Positions 14,927 through 23,017 are shown, counted from the first letter of the stretch. The stretch: 23,377 nt of DNA from Porphyromonadaceae bacterium (GCA_905372135.1 CAJPNS010000014.1:1-23377); one strand, 5' to 3'. Program-made: numbers and translations. Notes: a model not told the origin generated them from the sequence alone.

Positions 14927-16306
14927 TTATTTGTCGAGCAAGTTTCGAAGCTCTATTTGAGCGTTGGTCATATTCATAATAGCTTGTATGTATGTGTTTT
15001 GAGCGTTTATAAAGTCGGAGCTTGCTTGTGTAACCTCGAGCGACGAGGCTCGTCCGTAGCGGAATTTCTCGGCAACTTTATTGAAGACACTGTTGGTAAC
15101 GGCGATATTTTTCTTCTGAATAATAAAGTTTTCGTAAGCCGAATTAAGGTTGAATCTAAGCTGTTTATCTTTGATTTCGAGCTGGTTGTGTGAGTCGTCG
15201 AAAGTGTTTTTGGCTTTCAGATAACTGTATTTTTTCTCTCTGATACTCATAAACGTTCTGCCTGATGTGAAGAGCGGCACTTTGACGCCGATAGAGAAGA
15301 CATTGGGCGGGTTCATATTCATCATCGGTTCGCCGTCGAAATATTTGATGTCGGAGTAGCGATAACCTATTGTAAGCGAAGGCGAATAGCCCATTGCAGC
15401 GAGTTTAATCTGTTTACGCGATAGCTCAAGATTTTTGCTCATAAGCCGATAGTTGTAGTTGTCGGTTATATCGAACTTGGTATGCAAGAGTCTCAGCGAC
15501 GCCTCGGCGTTGGTCAGTTGGTCGAGATTGTCGGTAAGCTCTATGTATGTGTCGGCACTGACGCCGAGTTGCAGCTTCATCGAGCTGTAAGTCATCTCGA
15601 GCCCCTGTCGTGCACTGTTCAAGGCACTTTCGAGCTTCATCACCTGTACATATAGCTTGTCGGCTTCGGTCTGCTCGGTAACACCTATCTTGACGGCTTC
15701 CACAGTGCTTTGGTATATCTTTTCTATATTCATTTTGCTCGAGTCTAAAAGGCTGATTATATGTCTATTGGCGAGGATAGATATATAAAGCTGTGTTACT
15801 GTCGAGGTTATGGTCTGTTCGGTCTGCAGTCGGCTGATATCTGCCATATCGACGGCTATTTTGTTTATCATTGCCCCGACTATCTGTTGTCCGCTTATCT
15901 GCATTCCTGCCGAGATGCTGAAAGTGCCGTTAGGAGGACTAGCCCGCTCGATAACGTTTACCATATCTTCGCCCGTAGCAGGGTTTTTGCCAACGGGGAT
16001 ACGCATCTCCATCTTGAAGCCCATCATATTCTGATAGTCGTAGCCTGCCGTAACTTGTGGCAACATACTTGCTATCGTCTGCCAACGTTGTGCCTGAGCG
16101 ATTTTGACGTCGTACGAGGCGTTTTGCAACTGACGGTTGTAGCGGATAGCCGTATCTTTTGCCTGTTGCAGCGAGAGCGAGATGACGGTAGCACCCTCGC
16201 TTGTCCGCTCCCAGCTTGGAATTATCGGAGTAGACACCTCTGTCTGTCCCCAAAGCATCACCGTCGTTGCTGCCAGCGCCAATATCAATGATTTTATTCT
16301 TTTCAT
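14927..16306 (-). CDS. TolC-family outer-membrane efflux protein
   Basis: 459 residues with a signal peptide (MKRIKSLILALAATTVMLWG, cleavage after about residue 20). The rest shows the duplicated outer-membrane efflux protein architecture. Long amphipathic helices cover about 45-80, 170-245, 280-310 and 385-450, and strands lie between (VTAGYDYQNMMGFKMEMRIPVG and LTIGYRYSDIKYFDG). LSLQQAKDTAIRYNRQLQNA near the N-terminus is the typical first-helix motif of the family, and SSLEVTQASSDFINAQNTYIQA near the C-terminus is the matching second-half motif. It forms the trimeric exit duct for the pump encoded downstream. It follows the TetR gene by 31 bases, so the regulator and pump are probably on one transcript. 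Confidence 0.94.
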   Translation of the reverse strand: MKRIKSLILALAATTVMLWGQTEVSTPIIPSWERTSEGATVISLSLQQAKDTAIRYNRQLQNASYDVKIAQAQRWQTIASMLPQVTAGYDYQNMMGFKMEMRIPVGKNPATGEDMVNVIERASPPNGTFSISAGMQISGQQIVGAMINKIAVDMADISRLQTEQTITSTVTQLYISILANRHIISLLDSSKMNIEKIYQSTVEAVKIGVTEQTEADKLYVQVMKLESALNSARQGLEMTYSSMKLQLGVSADTYIELTDNLDQLTNAEASLRLLHTKFDITDNYNYRLMSKNLELSRKQIKLAAMGYSPSLTIGYRYSDIKYFDGEPMMNMNPPNVFSIGVKVPLFTSGRTFMSIREKKYSYLKAKNTFDDSHNQLEIKDKQLRFNLNSAYENFIIQKKNIAVTNSVFNKVAEKFRYGRASSLEVTQASSDFINAQNTYIQAIMNMTNAQIELRNLLDK

Positions 16307-16337
16307 TTTAATGAAATAATTTTATGGTCGATTTATA

Positions 16338-16967
16338 CTATTGTTTGTTACTTATCGAATTATAATACTCCAATCCTTTGCTGTTGCACACGATACGGAA
16401 CATAGTGTCCATACAGAAGTCCATCATACGTATAAACGGTATTTTGTTCGTATTTGAGTACTCCAACATATTGGAGAATATCTCGCTTATGAGTTTTTTT
16501 GTAAGCGTAAGGTCCATATCTTGTCGAAACAACCCTTGTGCAATGCCCATATTGAGAATACTCAATGCATTTACTTCTGCATCTTCTTTTATTAACCGAC
16601 AATGTTTGTCGAAAAGTTCGGGGTAATATTTCTTCATATCGAAGTGGATTTGGAAAAACTTCTCGTCGTCGCGTCGAGGCTTGTTCTCGTCGTCACGTCG
16701 AGGCTTGCTACGGAAAGTATTGGTTTTCGATATCAGATATTCGATTATATTGTCGTTGTAGGCAATCTCTTCCATCTGTTTTTTCTCGATGCGTACGCTC
16801 TTCAATATCTCTTCTATGAGTTCGTTTTTGGTTTTGAATACAGTATAGAAAGTCTTCTTCGATATATGCAGTTCGGTGCAAATATCGTCGATGCCGACGC
16901 GTTTGAGCCCATAATCCCAAAACATCTGCTTGGCTTGTCGAATTATTTTCTCTTTCAATTCCGTCAT
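16338..16967 (-). CDS. TetR-family transcriptional regulator of the efflux operon
   Basis: 209 residues from the ATG at 16967. An upstream ATG at 17000 is in frame, but the only -7 element (16998-17005) overlaps it, so that codon would not be in the mRNA. From M1 the protein begins MTELKEKIIRQAKQMFWDYG, the standard first TetR helix, followed by the helix-turn-helix (VGIDDICTELHISKKTFYTVFKTK). The ligand-binding domain is unassigned. It contains a tandem 8-residue repeat, KPRRDDEN then KPRRDDEK, encoded by a 24-base duplication. The gene is first in the operon ahead of the channel, adaptor and permease genes, so it is probably an autoregulating repressor of the pump. The inducer is unknown. 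Confidence 0.92.
   Translation of the reverse strand: MTELKEKIIRQAKQMFWDYGLKRVGIDDICTELHISKKTFYTVFKTKNELIEEILKSVRIEKKQMEEIAYNDNIIEYLISKTNTFRSKPRRDDENKPRRDDEKFFQIHFDMKKYYPELFDKHCRLIKEDAEVNALSILNMGIAQGLFRQDMDLTLTKKLISEIFSNMLEYSNTNKIPFIRMMDFCMDTMFRIVCNSKGLEYYNSISNKQ
16660..16707 (-). repeat. 24-base tandem duplication inside the TetR gene
   Basis: 16660-16683 and 16684-16707 are identical at 23 of 24 positions. The repeat keeps the frame and adds KPRRDDE(N/K) in the ligand-binding domain. Confidence 0.9.
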
Positions 16968-16997
16968 ACGATATGAATGCTCGTTGATTTGATTGTG

Positions 16998-17005
16998 CAA
17001 AAGTA
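16998..17005 (-). promoter_or_regulatory. -7 element of the TetR-efflux operon
   Basis: The minus strand reads TACTTTTG, matching TAnnTTTG. It lies about 30 bases upstream of the chosen TetR start at 16967 and overlaps the rejected upstream ATG. No clear -33 TTTG is seen. Confidence 0.45.
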
Positions 17006-17146
17006 CGCAAAAAGCGAAAAGTAGAACTTATTGCAGCGTTAAATAAAATTAATTGCAAAAAAATATTTTCATAAACATCTGGTAGTTACGAGTATTTTGG
17101 AAACTAAAAGAGTTTAAAAGTTTTCCTGTACATAGAAAAAAGTTAC

Positions 17147-17179
17147 TTGTACAAATAATAAATAAAAGTATTACTTTTG
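17147..17179 (+). promoter_or_regulatory. Promoter of the FKBP gene pair
   Basis: TTG (17147-17149) and TACTTTTG (17172-17179) are spaced by 22 bases, one more than usual. Transcription would start near 17186, about 40 bases before the ATG at 17228. Two TGTACA palindromes, at 17127-17132 and 17148-17153, lie 21 bases apart. The second overlaps the -33 element. Confidence 0.5.
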
Positions 17180-17227
17180 CAGACGCTTTTTGATATTAAT
17201 AAACAGACACAATAAATACTATCATAA

Positions 17228-17824
17228 ATGGATAAACTAAGCTATGCATTGGGAGTGAGTTTCGGGCAGCAGATAGCTCAATCACACTTACCGATATCCG
17301 ACTTCGAGTCGTTTGTCAAGGGGTTGGAGACGGTAATGAAAGGTACCGCTCCGGCAGTAGACTTCAATGAATGCCAGCAGGTACTCAACGACTTTTTCAC
17401 CAAGATGCAGGAAGAAGAAAACAAAAATATGGCTACTACCAAACGTGAAGGCGAGGAGTTTCTAAAACAAAATGCCGGACGCAAAGGCGTAGTAACGACT
17501 CCGAGCGGACTGCAATATGAAGTAATAAAGCAAGGCGAGGGCAAGAAGCCATCTGCTGCCGATAAAGTGCGAGTACATTACCATGGTACTCTGATAGACG
17601 GCACCGTATTCGACTCGTCGGTACAACGCGGAGCTCCTGCCGAATTTGGTGTAACACAGGTAATAAAAGGCTGGGTAGAGGCTCTACAGCTGATGCCCGT
17701 AGGTTCTAAATACAAACTCTATATCCCTTCCGAACTTGCATACGGAGAGCAAGGTGCGGGAGCTATGATAAAACCTCATTCGACACTGATATTCGAGGTG
17801 GAGCTTCTCGATATCGTCAAATAA
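17228..17824 (+). CDS. FKBP-type peptidyl-prolyl cis-trans isomerase, cytoplasmic (FklB/Mip-like)
   Basis: 198 residues with no signal peptide. The N-terminal part (1-75) is the helical FKBP_N dimerisation domain (LSYALGVSFGQQIAQSHLP). The C-terminal part (about 95-198) is the FKBP catalytic domain: VHYHGTLIDGTVFDSSVQRG, FGVTQVIKGWVEALQLMPVGSKYKLYIP in two stretches, and SELAYGEQGAGAMIKPHSTLIFEVELLDI. The aromatic and aspartate positions of the FKBP pocket (Y, F, D, V/I, W, Y, F) are present. It would catalyse proline isomerisation and act as a folding helper in the cytoplasm. It is followed 45 bases later by a lipoprotein paralogue with a closely similar catalytic domain, which suggests a local duplication and shared transcription. 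Confidence 0.93.
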   Translation: MDKLSYALGVSFGQQIAQSHLPISDFESFVKGLETVMKGTAPAVDFNECQQVLNDFFTKMQEEENKNMATTKREGEEFLKQNAGRKGVVTTPSGLQYEVIKQGEGKKPSAADKVRVHYHGTLIDGTVFDSSVQRGAPAEFGVTQVIKGWVEALQLMPVGSKYKLYIPSELAYGEQGAGAMIKPHSTLIFEVELLDIVK

Positions 17825-17869
17825 CAATCGGACAATAAACACAAAATTTTTTTATAAATAAAACACACA

Positions 17870-19102
17870 ATGAAACGAGTAATTCTTTTCGGCACAGCGG
17901 TTATTTTATTGACTTTTTCCGCTTGTAGCAAAAAACTGCAAACTACTGCACAATTAAAAGATCAATTGGATTCTATCAACTTTGCATTCGGGGTAGCCAA
18001 CGGCGCTTCGTTCATCACTATGTTTTCGCCCGAAGATACTACCAAAGCCAATATCGAGGCTATGCTTGTCGGTTTCGGCAAAGGGTTCAGACAACTCTCC
18101 GAAGACGAGATAAGCAAGTACGAAGCCATAGTAGCAGGTATACAGCTCAACAACGGTATCAAAGACGGATTCCTCTTCGGCGACAGCGCTATGACAGTCG
18201 ACAAACAGCTTATCTATAAGATTGTCGACCAAATGCTCGAAGGCAAAGACTCTGTAGATGGGCTCAATAGAGAGAAAGCAAATCAGTATTTCTTCAAAAT
18301 ATATCAACTCAGAAGAGATACCGTGCCTTTGCAGCTCACAAAAGAGATAATCGACTCTATCAACATCGCTTACGCTGTTATGCAAGGCTCTAACCTCGCA
18401 TACAACCTCAACGACACCAACAGAGCCGAGTTTATCAAGAATTTTCGCAAAGGAAGAGACATCACCAAATCTACGGAACGTTTCGAATACCTTGGTCTTA
18501 CGATGGCTTCGGGCGGATTCCAGATGTTCCAAGAGAGAGGTCTGCTCAACGACTCTACCATCACCCTACGCCCCGAAATACTTGTAACAGGTATCAACGC
18601 AGGAGCTTTGGGCGTTACTACTCAATTCACTGCCGACGGAGCTCGCGAATATCTCAGAAATGTAGTCGACAAACGTCGTGCCATTCAGAACGAAAAGCTA
18701 TACGGCGAGTGGAAGAAGCAAAACGAAGAGTTCTTGACTAAAAAGGCTCAAGAACCGAAGGTAAAATCGACCGAAAGCGGTCTTCTCTACGAAGTGTTGA
18801 AAGAGGGACGCGGTGCGAAACCCACTGCCGAACAGACGGTGAAAGTTCACTATCACGGCACTCTTATCGACGGCAAAGTATTCGACTCGTCGGTAGAACG
18901 CAAAGAACCCGTAGAGTTTGCTCTCAATCAGGTGATACGCGGCTGGACCGAAGGTCTGCAACTGATGCCCGTCGGCTCGAAGTATCGTTTCTACATACCG
19001 CAGCAGCTGGCTTACGGCGACCAACAGGCAGGTGAGAGCATCAAACCATACTCTACTTTGATATTCGACGTAGAGTTGCTTAGCATAGAGAAAGGTAAAT
19101 AA
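17870..19102 (+). CDS. FKBP-type peptidyl-prolyl isomerase lipoprotein with a duplicated N-terminal domain
   Basis: 410 residues. The signal MKRVILFGTAVILLTFSAC ends in a lipobox, with lipidation at C19, so it is anchored in the cell envelope facing the periplasm or the surface. The N-terminal 280 residues hold two related FKBP_N-like helical segments. The first starts at LKDQLDSINFAFGVANGASF (29-48) and the second at TKEIIDSINIAYAVMQGSNL (157-176). A charged helix (265-293) leads to the C-terminal FKBP domain (about 299-408; VHYHGTLIDGKVFDSSVERK, VIRGWTEGLQLMPVGSKYRF). That domain keeps the pocket residues and is very close to the upstream cytoplasmic enzyme. It probably folds envelope or secreted proteins. 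The double N-domain makes it longer than FkpA or Mip (about 230-270 residues). A terminator follows at 19127. Confidence 0.92.
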   Translation: MKRVILFGTAVILLTFSACSKKLQTTAQLKDQLDSINFAFGVANGASFITMFSPEDTTKANIEAMLVGFGKGFRQLSEDEISKYEAIVAGIQLNNGIKDGFLFGDSAMTVDKQLIYKIVDQMLEGKDSVDGLNREKANQYFFKIYQLRRDTVPLQLTKEIIDSINIAYAVMQGSNLAYNLNDTNRAEFIKNFRKGRDITKSTERFEYLGLTMASGGFQMFQERGLLNDSTITLRPEILVTGINAGALGVTTQFTADGAREYLRNVVDKRRAIQNEKLYGEWKKQNEEFLTKKAQEPKVKSTESGLLYEVLKEGRGAKPTAEQTVKVHYHGTLIDGKVFDSSVERKEPVEFALNQVIRGWTEGLQLMPVGSKYRFYIPQQLAYGDQQAGESIKPYSTLIFDVELLSIEKGK

Positions 19103-19126
19103 AAAAGGTTTGTAATTTTTCATGAA

Positions 19127-19161
19127 GGCCGTCCTATGATATATTTTAGGGCGGTTTTTTT
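19127..19161 (+). terminator. Rho-independent terminator after the FKBP pair
   Basis: CCGTCCT (19129-19135) pairs with AGGGCGG (19148-19154), with one G-U pair, and is followed by seven T (19155-19161). It lies 25 bases after the FKBP lipoprotein stop. Confidence 0.82.
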
Positions 19162-19198
19162 GTTGTTTCGACGCCGTACGGGAGGAACAAAAATTGCG

Positions 19199-19330
19199 TC
19201 AGTGAGTACGTAAATTTCTTTCAGTGAGAAAATTTTTTTCTTTCAGTGAGTGCCGAAATTTCTTTCAGTGAAGAAATTTACGGGGAGTAGTGAAGAAATT
19301 TTGCTGCGACAGAGAGAAAATTTATGGCTT
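19199..19330. repeat. Degenerate 22-base tandem repeat, about six units
   Basis: TCAGTGA occurs at 19199, 19221, 19243 and 19265, exactly 22 bases apart. Weaker copies continue in phase at 19287 (GTAGTGA) and 19309 (ACAGAGA). Each unit then carries an A/T block such as AAATTTCTT or AAATTT. The first three units are the best conserved. Confidence 0.8.
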
Positions 19331-19495
19331 CACTAACGTTTGTTTATCAGCCGATTATAAATTGTTGTTTTTTTGAGCTAAAAACTCTCTTTTCGTATCG
19401 AACGAATGCTCTGTAAGGCAGATACTCTTTTGTTTTTCACTGCTTATAGCTCTACAGCCTGCGGTAATGGCATCGAACGATTGAGCAAAAAGTTA

Positions 19496-19503
19496 TAACT
19501 TTG
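19496..19503 (+). promoter_or_regulatory. mutL promoter, -7 element
   Basis: TAACTTTG fits TAnnTTTG. Transcription would start near 19510, about 25 bases before the mutL ATG. No TTTG is found at the usual -33 distance. Confidence 0.5.
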
Positions 19504-19535
19504 TACCCGAAACGAAATCGCTTTTCATCATTATT

Positions 19536-21359
19536 ATGTCGGACGTTATCAATGTTTTACCCGATTCTATCGCCAATCAGATAGCCGCCGGCGAGGTGAT
19601 ACAACGCCCCGCCTCTGTGGTCAAAGAGCTGGTCGAGAACGCTATCGACGCAGGAGCCGACAAGATTTCGGTATCGGTCAAAGACTCGGGAAGCACCTTC
19701 ATAAAGGTGTCGGACAACGGCAAAGGTATGTCGCACACCGATGCCCGTATGGCGTTCGAACGGCATGCAACGTCTAAGATACGAGACACTGCCGACCTTT
19801 TCAGGCTGCATACGATGGGATTTCGCGGGGAGGCTCTCGCCTCGATAGCGGCAGTAGCCGCAGTGGAGCTACATACGCGGCAGGCAGATGCCGAGTTCGG
19901 CACGTTTATCGAGATAGCGGCGTCGAATATCGTACGGCACGAGCCGACGGCTTGTGCCGCAGGCACTACTTTCGTGGTGAAAAACCTATTCTTCAACGTA
20001 CCGGCACGGCGAAAATTTCTAAAATCGCCCGACAACGAACTGAGGCATATCATATACGAATTTCAACGAATAGCATTGGCAAATCCGCAAGTGGAGCTAT
20101 CGCTCTACAGCAACTCGGGAGCCGTGTACGAGCTGCAACCGTCGAACTTAAAGCAGAGGATAACAGCTATATTCGGCAAAAAGACAAAAAACTATGCCAG
20201 CCAGCTCATATCGGTTGGTACGCAGACCGATATAGTAAAGATTTCGGGATTCGTCGGCTCGCCGCAGTCTGCCGTGCGCAATGCCACTCAGTTTTTCTTT
20301 GCCAACGGGCGTTTTATGCGTCATCCGTACTTCAATAAGGCGGTACAGATGGCTTACGACAATATGTTGCAGCCCAATACACAGCCGATATATTTCATTA
20401 ATATCGAAGTAAACCCTGCGAATATCGATGTCAACGTACACCCGACGAAGACGGAGATAAAGTTTGAAGACGAAAAAGAGATATTCTCTATCCTTATGGC
20501 GTGCGTCAAAGAGAGTCTGGGCAAGTTCAACTTCGTGCCTTCGCTCGACTTCGATACCGAGAGTTCGATAGCGATACCAGCATATTCTGCCGACAACAGA
20601 CCCGATATGCCCAAGATGCGTCTCGACAGCAGCTACAACCCTTTCGCTTCGCAGCACCGTGCAGCCGACAATAGCCGACAATCGCTCAGCCATTGGGAGA
20701 CGCTATACGATAGCCCACAGCGTACCGCAAGCACTTCGCATACACCCGCTTCGGCAAATATTCCTATCGATATAGCGGCATCCGACGCAGAACCCACAGC
20801 AGCCAACAATTCGTTTATATATAAAGATAAATATATCGTTACCTCCGTCAAGTCGGGGCTGATGATAATAGAGCGTCGGCTTGCTCTTGAGCGTATTATG
20901 TACGAAAAAATAATATTGCAGCTACAGCAGGGACAGAAAGCTACTCAGGCACTACTCTTTCCCGATACGGTAGAGTTTTCTGCCGACGAGGCGATAATAT
21001 TCGAAAAGATACTGCCCGATATAGAAGCTATAGGTTTCGATGTCGAAAATATCTCGGCAAACAGCTATAGCATCAGGGGAGTCCCGTCTGTTGTTACCGA
21101 GACAGCTACAGCCGACAGGCTGCTGAAAGATATAGTAGCCGACGTCGTCGACGAGTCTGATGTGGGCAGAGAGATATACGAGAAGATAGCTCTGCGTACG
21201 GCTAAGGCTTACGCCAAATCGATGCAAAACTCCAACGAATACGAGACGGAATATATAATATCGTCGCTCTTGCAGTGCCAGACACCAAACTTCTCACCCG
21301 ACGGCTCTAAGATTATCGTCGTCTTGTCCGACGAAGATATTTGGGGTAGCGGCAGCTGA
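19536..21359 (+). CDS. mutL: DNA mismatch repair protein MutL, with a non-canonical C-terminal motif
   Basis: 607 residues, normal length. The N-terminal GHKL ATPase domain is intact: IANQIAAGEVIQRPASVVKE with E31 and N35 (E29 and N33 in E. coli), DNGKGM (60-65), ATSKI (78-82) and GFRGEALASI (95-104). VNVHPTKTEIKF (299-310) ends the conserved half. A low-conservation linker covers about 335-425. The dimerisation domain starts near FIYKDKYIVTSVKSGLMII. The endonuclease motif DQHA(X)2E(X)4E of most MutL proteins that lack MutH reads ERRLALERIMYE here (446-457). Both glutamates remain, but DQHA has become ERRL. The protein should still couple MutS mismatch recognition to repair through ATP. Whether it can nick DNA is doubtful. 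It converges on the flavoprotein gene, with 27 bases between the stops. Confidence 0.95.
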   Translation: MSDVINVLPDSIANQIAAGEVIQRPASVVKELVENAIDAGADKISVSVKDSGSTFIKVSDNGKGMSHTDARMAFERHATSKIRDTADLFRLHTMGFRGEALASIAAVAAVELHTRQADAEFGTFIEIAASNIVRHEPTACAAGTTFVVKNLFFNVPARRKFLKSPDNELRHIIYEFQRIALANPQVELSLYSNSGAVYELQPSNLKQRITAIFGKKTKNYASQLISVGTQTDIVKISGFVGSPQSAVRNATQFFFANGRFMRHPYFNKAVQMAYDNMLQPNTQPIYFINIEVNPANIDVNVHPTKTEIKFEDEKEIFSILMACVKESLGKFNFVPSLDFDTESSIAIPAYSADNRPDMPKMRLDSSYNPFASQHRAADNSRQSLSHWETLYDSPQRTASTSHTPASANIPIDIAASDAEPTAANNSFIYKDKYIVTSVKSGLMIIERRLALERIMYEKIILQLQQGQKATQALLFPDTVEFSADEAIIFEKILPDIEAIGFDVENISANSYSIRGVPSVVTETATADRLLKDIVADVVDESDVGREIYEKIALRTAKAYAKSMQNSNEYETEYIISSLLQCQTPNFSPDGSKIIVVLSDEDIWGSGS

Positions 21360-21386
21360 TAAGTCCGTTCTTTATAGGGTACGGTA

Positions 21387-22862
21387 TCAGATTTCGCCGT
21401 CCGATATTTTTCGGTGCATTGCCTTGGCGGCACGTCTGCCGTCGCCCATAGCAAGAATGACGGTAGCTCCGCCTCTGACTATATCACCTCCTGCGAAAAC
21501 AGTAGGTATCGACGACTGCATGGTATCGTTGTCGACAGTCACGGTGTGCTTCTTGCTCGTATCGAGTCCGTCGATAGATGATGGTATGAGCGGATTTGGC
21601 GAGACTCCTATAGCCACTATTACGGTATCGACATCAATCTCCACGAATACTCCCTCGATGGGTTCGGGGCGTCGTCTGCCTGCGGCGTCGGGAGCGCCGA
21701 GAGCCATCTTTTGCAGCACCATACGGCGCACTCTGCCTCGTTCGTCGGCGATATACTCCACAGGATTGTGCAGTACCAGAAACTCTACGCCCTCCTCTTT
21801 GGCGTGTTTTATCTCTTCGATACGTGCGGGCATCTCCTCTTCGGAGCGGCGATAGACGATTATAGCACGCTCGGCACCTACACGTAGGGCAGTGCGGACA
21901 GAGTCCATCGCCGTATTGCCGCCACCGACGACAGCGACGGTCTTGCCGCTCAGTACGGGCGTATCGCTTTCGGGGTCGCGAGCAGCTCCCATAAGGTTGA
22001 TACGGGTGAGGTATTCGTTCGACGACATTACGCCGTTGTAGTTTTCGCCTTTGATGCCCATAAAGTTGGGTAGTCCGGCACCTGAGGCTACAAACAACGC
22101 TCTGAAGCCTCTACGCTTGAGTTCGTCGAACGATATCGTCTTGCCTACGATACAGTTGGTCACGAACTTCACTCCTATTTTACGCAGCGTATCTATTTCG
22201 ACGTCTATAATCTTATTTGGCAGACGAAACTCGGGTATACCGTATTTGAGCACACCGCCTATCTCGTGCAGAGCCTCGAAGACCGTTACCTCATAGCCGT
22301 ATTTTGCCATCTCTCCTGCAAACGATAGTCCAGCCGGACCTGAGCCTGCAACGGCAATCTTTATTCCGTTTGCCGAAGCTACTTCGGGGATGGCGATCTG
22401 TCCCGATTCGCGCTCGTAGTCGGCTGCAAAACGTTCGAGATAGCCGATAGCCACAGGCGGTTTTTTCATCTTGTTGTATATGCAGACCGCCTCGCACTGC
22501 TTCTCTTGCGGGCAGACACGTCCGCAGACCGCCGGCAGAGCCGATGTCGCTTTGAGTACCTTGGCAGCATCGAGTATGTGCCCACGTTCTATATTTTTGA
22601 TAAACGAAGGAATGTCTATCCCTACCGGACAGCCCTGTACGCAGCTGGGCGAAGGGCAGTCGAGGCATCGGTGCGACTCGGTCAGAGCCTCCTCTGCCGT
22701 AAGTCCGCGGTTCACTTCGTCGAAACTGCGACGACGTACGTCGCCCGGCAGTTCGCTCATCTTCGCGCGAGGAATATCGCCTCGCTGCTTGCCTGTAAAC
22801 TGTTTTTTCAATTCTCGACGCCAGTCGTCGATAAGAGTACCTTTTTGGGGTTGGTCTGTCAT
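21387..22862 (-). CDS. Glutamate synthase small-subunit-type NADPH oxidoreductase (GltD/NfnB family)
   Basis: 491 residues from the ATG at 22862. An in-frame ATG at 22931 adds 23 residues, but a -7 element (22929-22936) overlaps it, so the inner start is preferred. The N-terminal domain binds two [4Fe-4S] clusters through cysteines in CLDCPSPSCVQGCP (66-79) and CGRVCPQEKQCEAVC (113-127). GSGPAG (173-178) binds FAD, GGGNTA (313-318) binds NADPH, and FAGGDIVRGGATVILAMGDG closes the FAD site. The family transfers electrons from NADPH, either to a glutamate synthase large subunit or, as NfnB, to bifurcate between NADPH and ferredoxin/NADH. No large subunit or NfnA gene lies in the window. In an H2-metabolising anaerobe the Nfn role is plausible, but this is not shown here. 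Confidence 0.9.
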   Translation of the reverse strand: MTDQPQKGTLIDDWRRELKKQFTGKQRGDIPRAKMSELPGDVRRRSFDEVNRGLTAEEALTESHRCLDCPSPSCVQGCPVGIDIPSFIKNIERGHILDAAKVLKATSALPAVCGRVCPQEKQCEAVCIYNKMKKPPVAIGYLERFAADYERESGQIAIPEVASANGIKIAVAGSGPAGLSFAGEMAKYGYEVTVFEALHEIGGVLKYGIPEFRLPNKIIDVEIDTLRKIGVKFVTNCIVGKTISFDELKRRGFRALFVASGAGLPNFMGIKGENYNGVMSSNEYLTRINLMGAARDPESDTPVLSGKTVAVVGGGNTAMDSVRTALRVGAERAIIVYRRSEEEMPARIEEIKHAKEEGVEFLVLHNPVEYIADERGRVRRMVLQKMALGAPDAAGRRRPEPIEGVFVEIDVDTVIVAIGVSPNPLIPSSIDGLDTSKKHTVTVDNDTMQSSIPTVFAGGDIVRGGATVILAMGDGRRAAKAMHRKISDGEI

Positions 22863-22928
22863 ACTGTAATAATGTTTTTTGTCGGTCAATGAATGGGCTA
22901 CCGTATCGTAAGCCACCGAAATCGACTG

Positions 22929-22936
22929 CAAAATTA
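22929..22936 (-). promoter_or_regulatory. -7 element of the GltD/NfnB-type gene
   Basis: The minus strand reads TAATTTTG, matching TAnnTTTG. A TTCG, one base off TTTG, lies 20 bases upstream (22957-22960). Transcription would start near 22921, leaving about 60 bases before the ATG at 22862. Confidence 0.5.
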
Positions 22937-23017
22937 ATCAAAAAATCCGTCGTCTCCGAAAGTATATGGTTTAGCAATATTATCGCAAACGATATGGAAG
23001 CTCCTGTACGTGCCGAC

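Larger units (their letters stand above)
19103..19535. other. Intergenic region between the FKBP pair and mutL
   Basis: 433 bases without a gene in any frame. It holds the FKBP terminator (19127-19161), a 22-base-period repeat array (19199-19330) and the mutL -7 element (19496-19503). In 19331-19495 only a loose similarity between TATCGAACGAATG (19397) and CATCGAACGATTG (19471) was noticed. Confidence 0.7.

Noticed and set aside
19199..19330. CRISPR array reading of the 22-base repeats
   Set aside because: Units abut without unique spacers and diverge along their whole length. No cas gene is near.
21356..21391. Hairpin between mutL and the flavoprotein gene (CTGATA/TATCAG with inner CCGT/ACGG)
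   Set aside because: It has a three-base bulge, overlaps a stop codon and has no T-run on either strand. Too weak to call a terminator.
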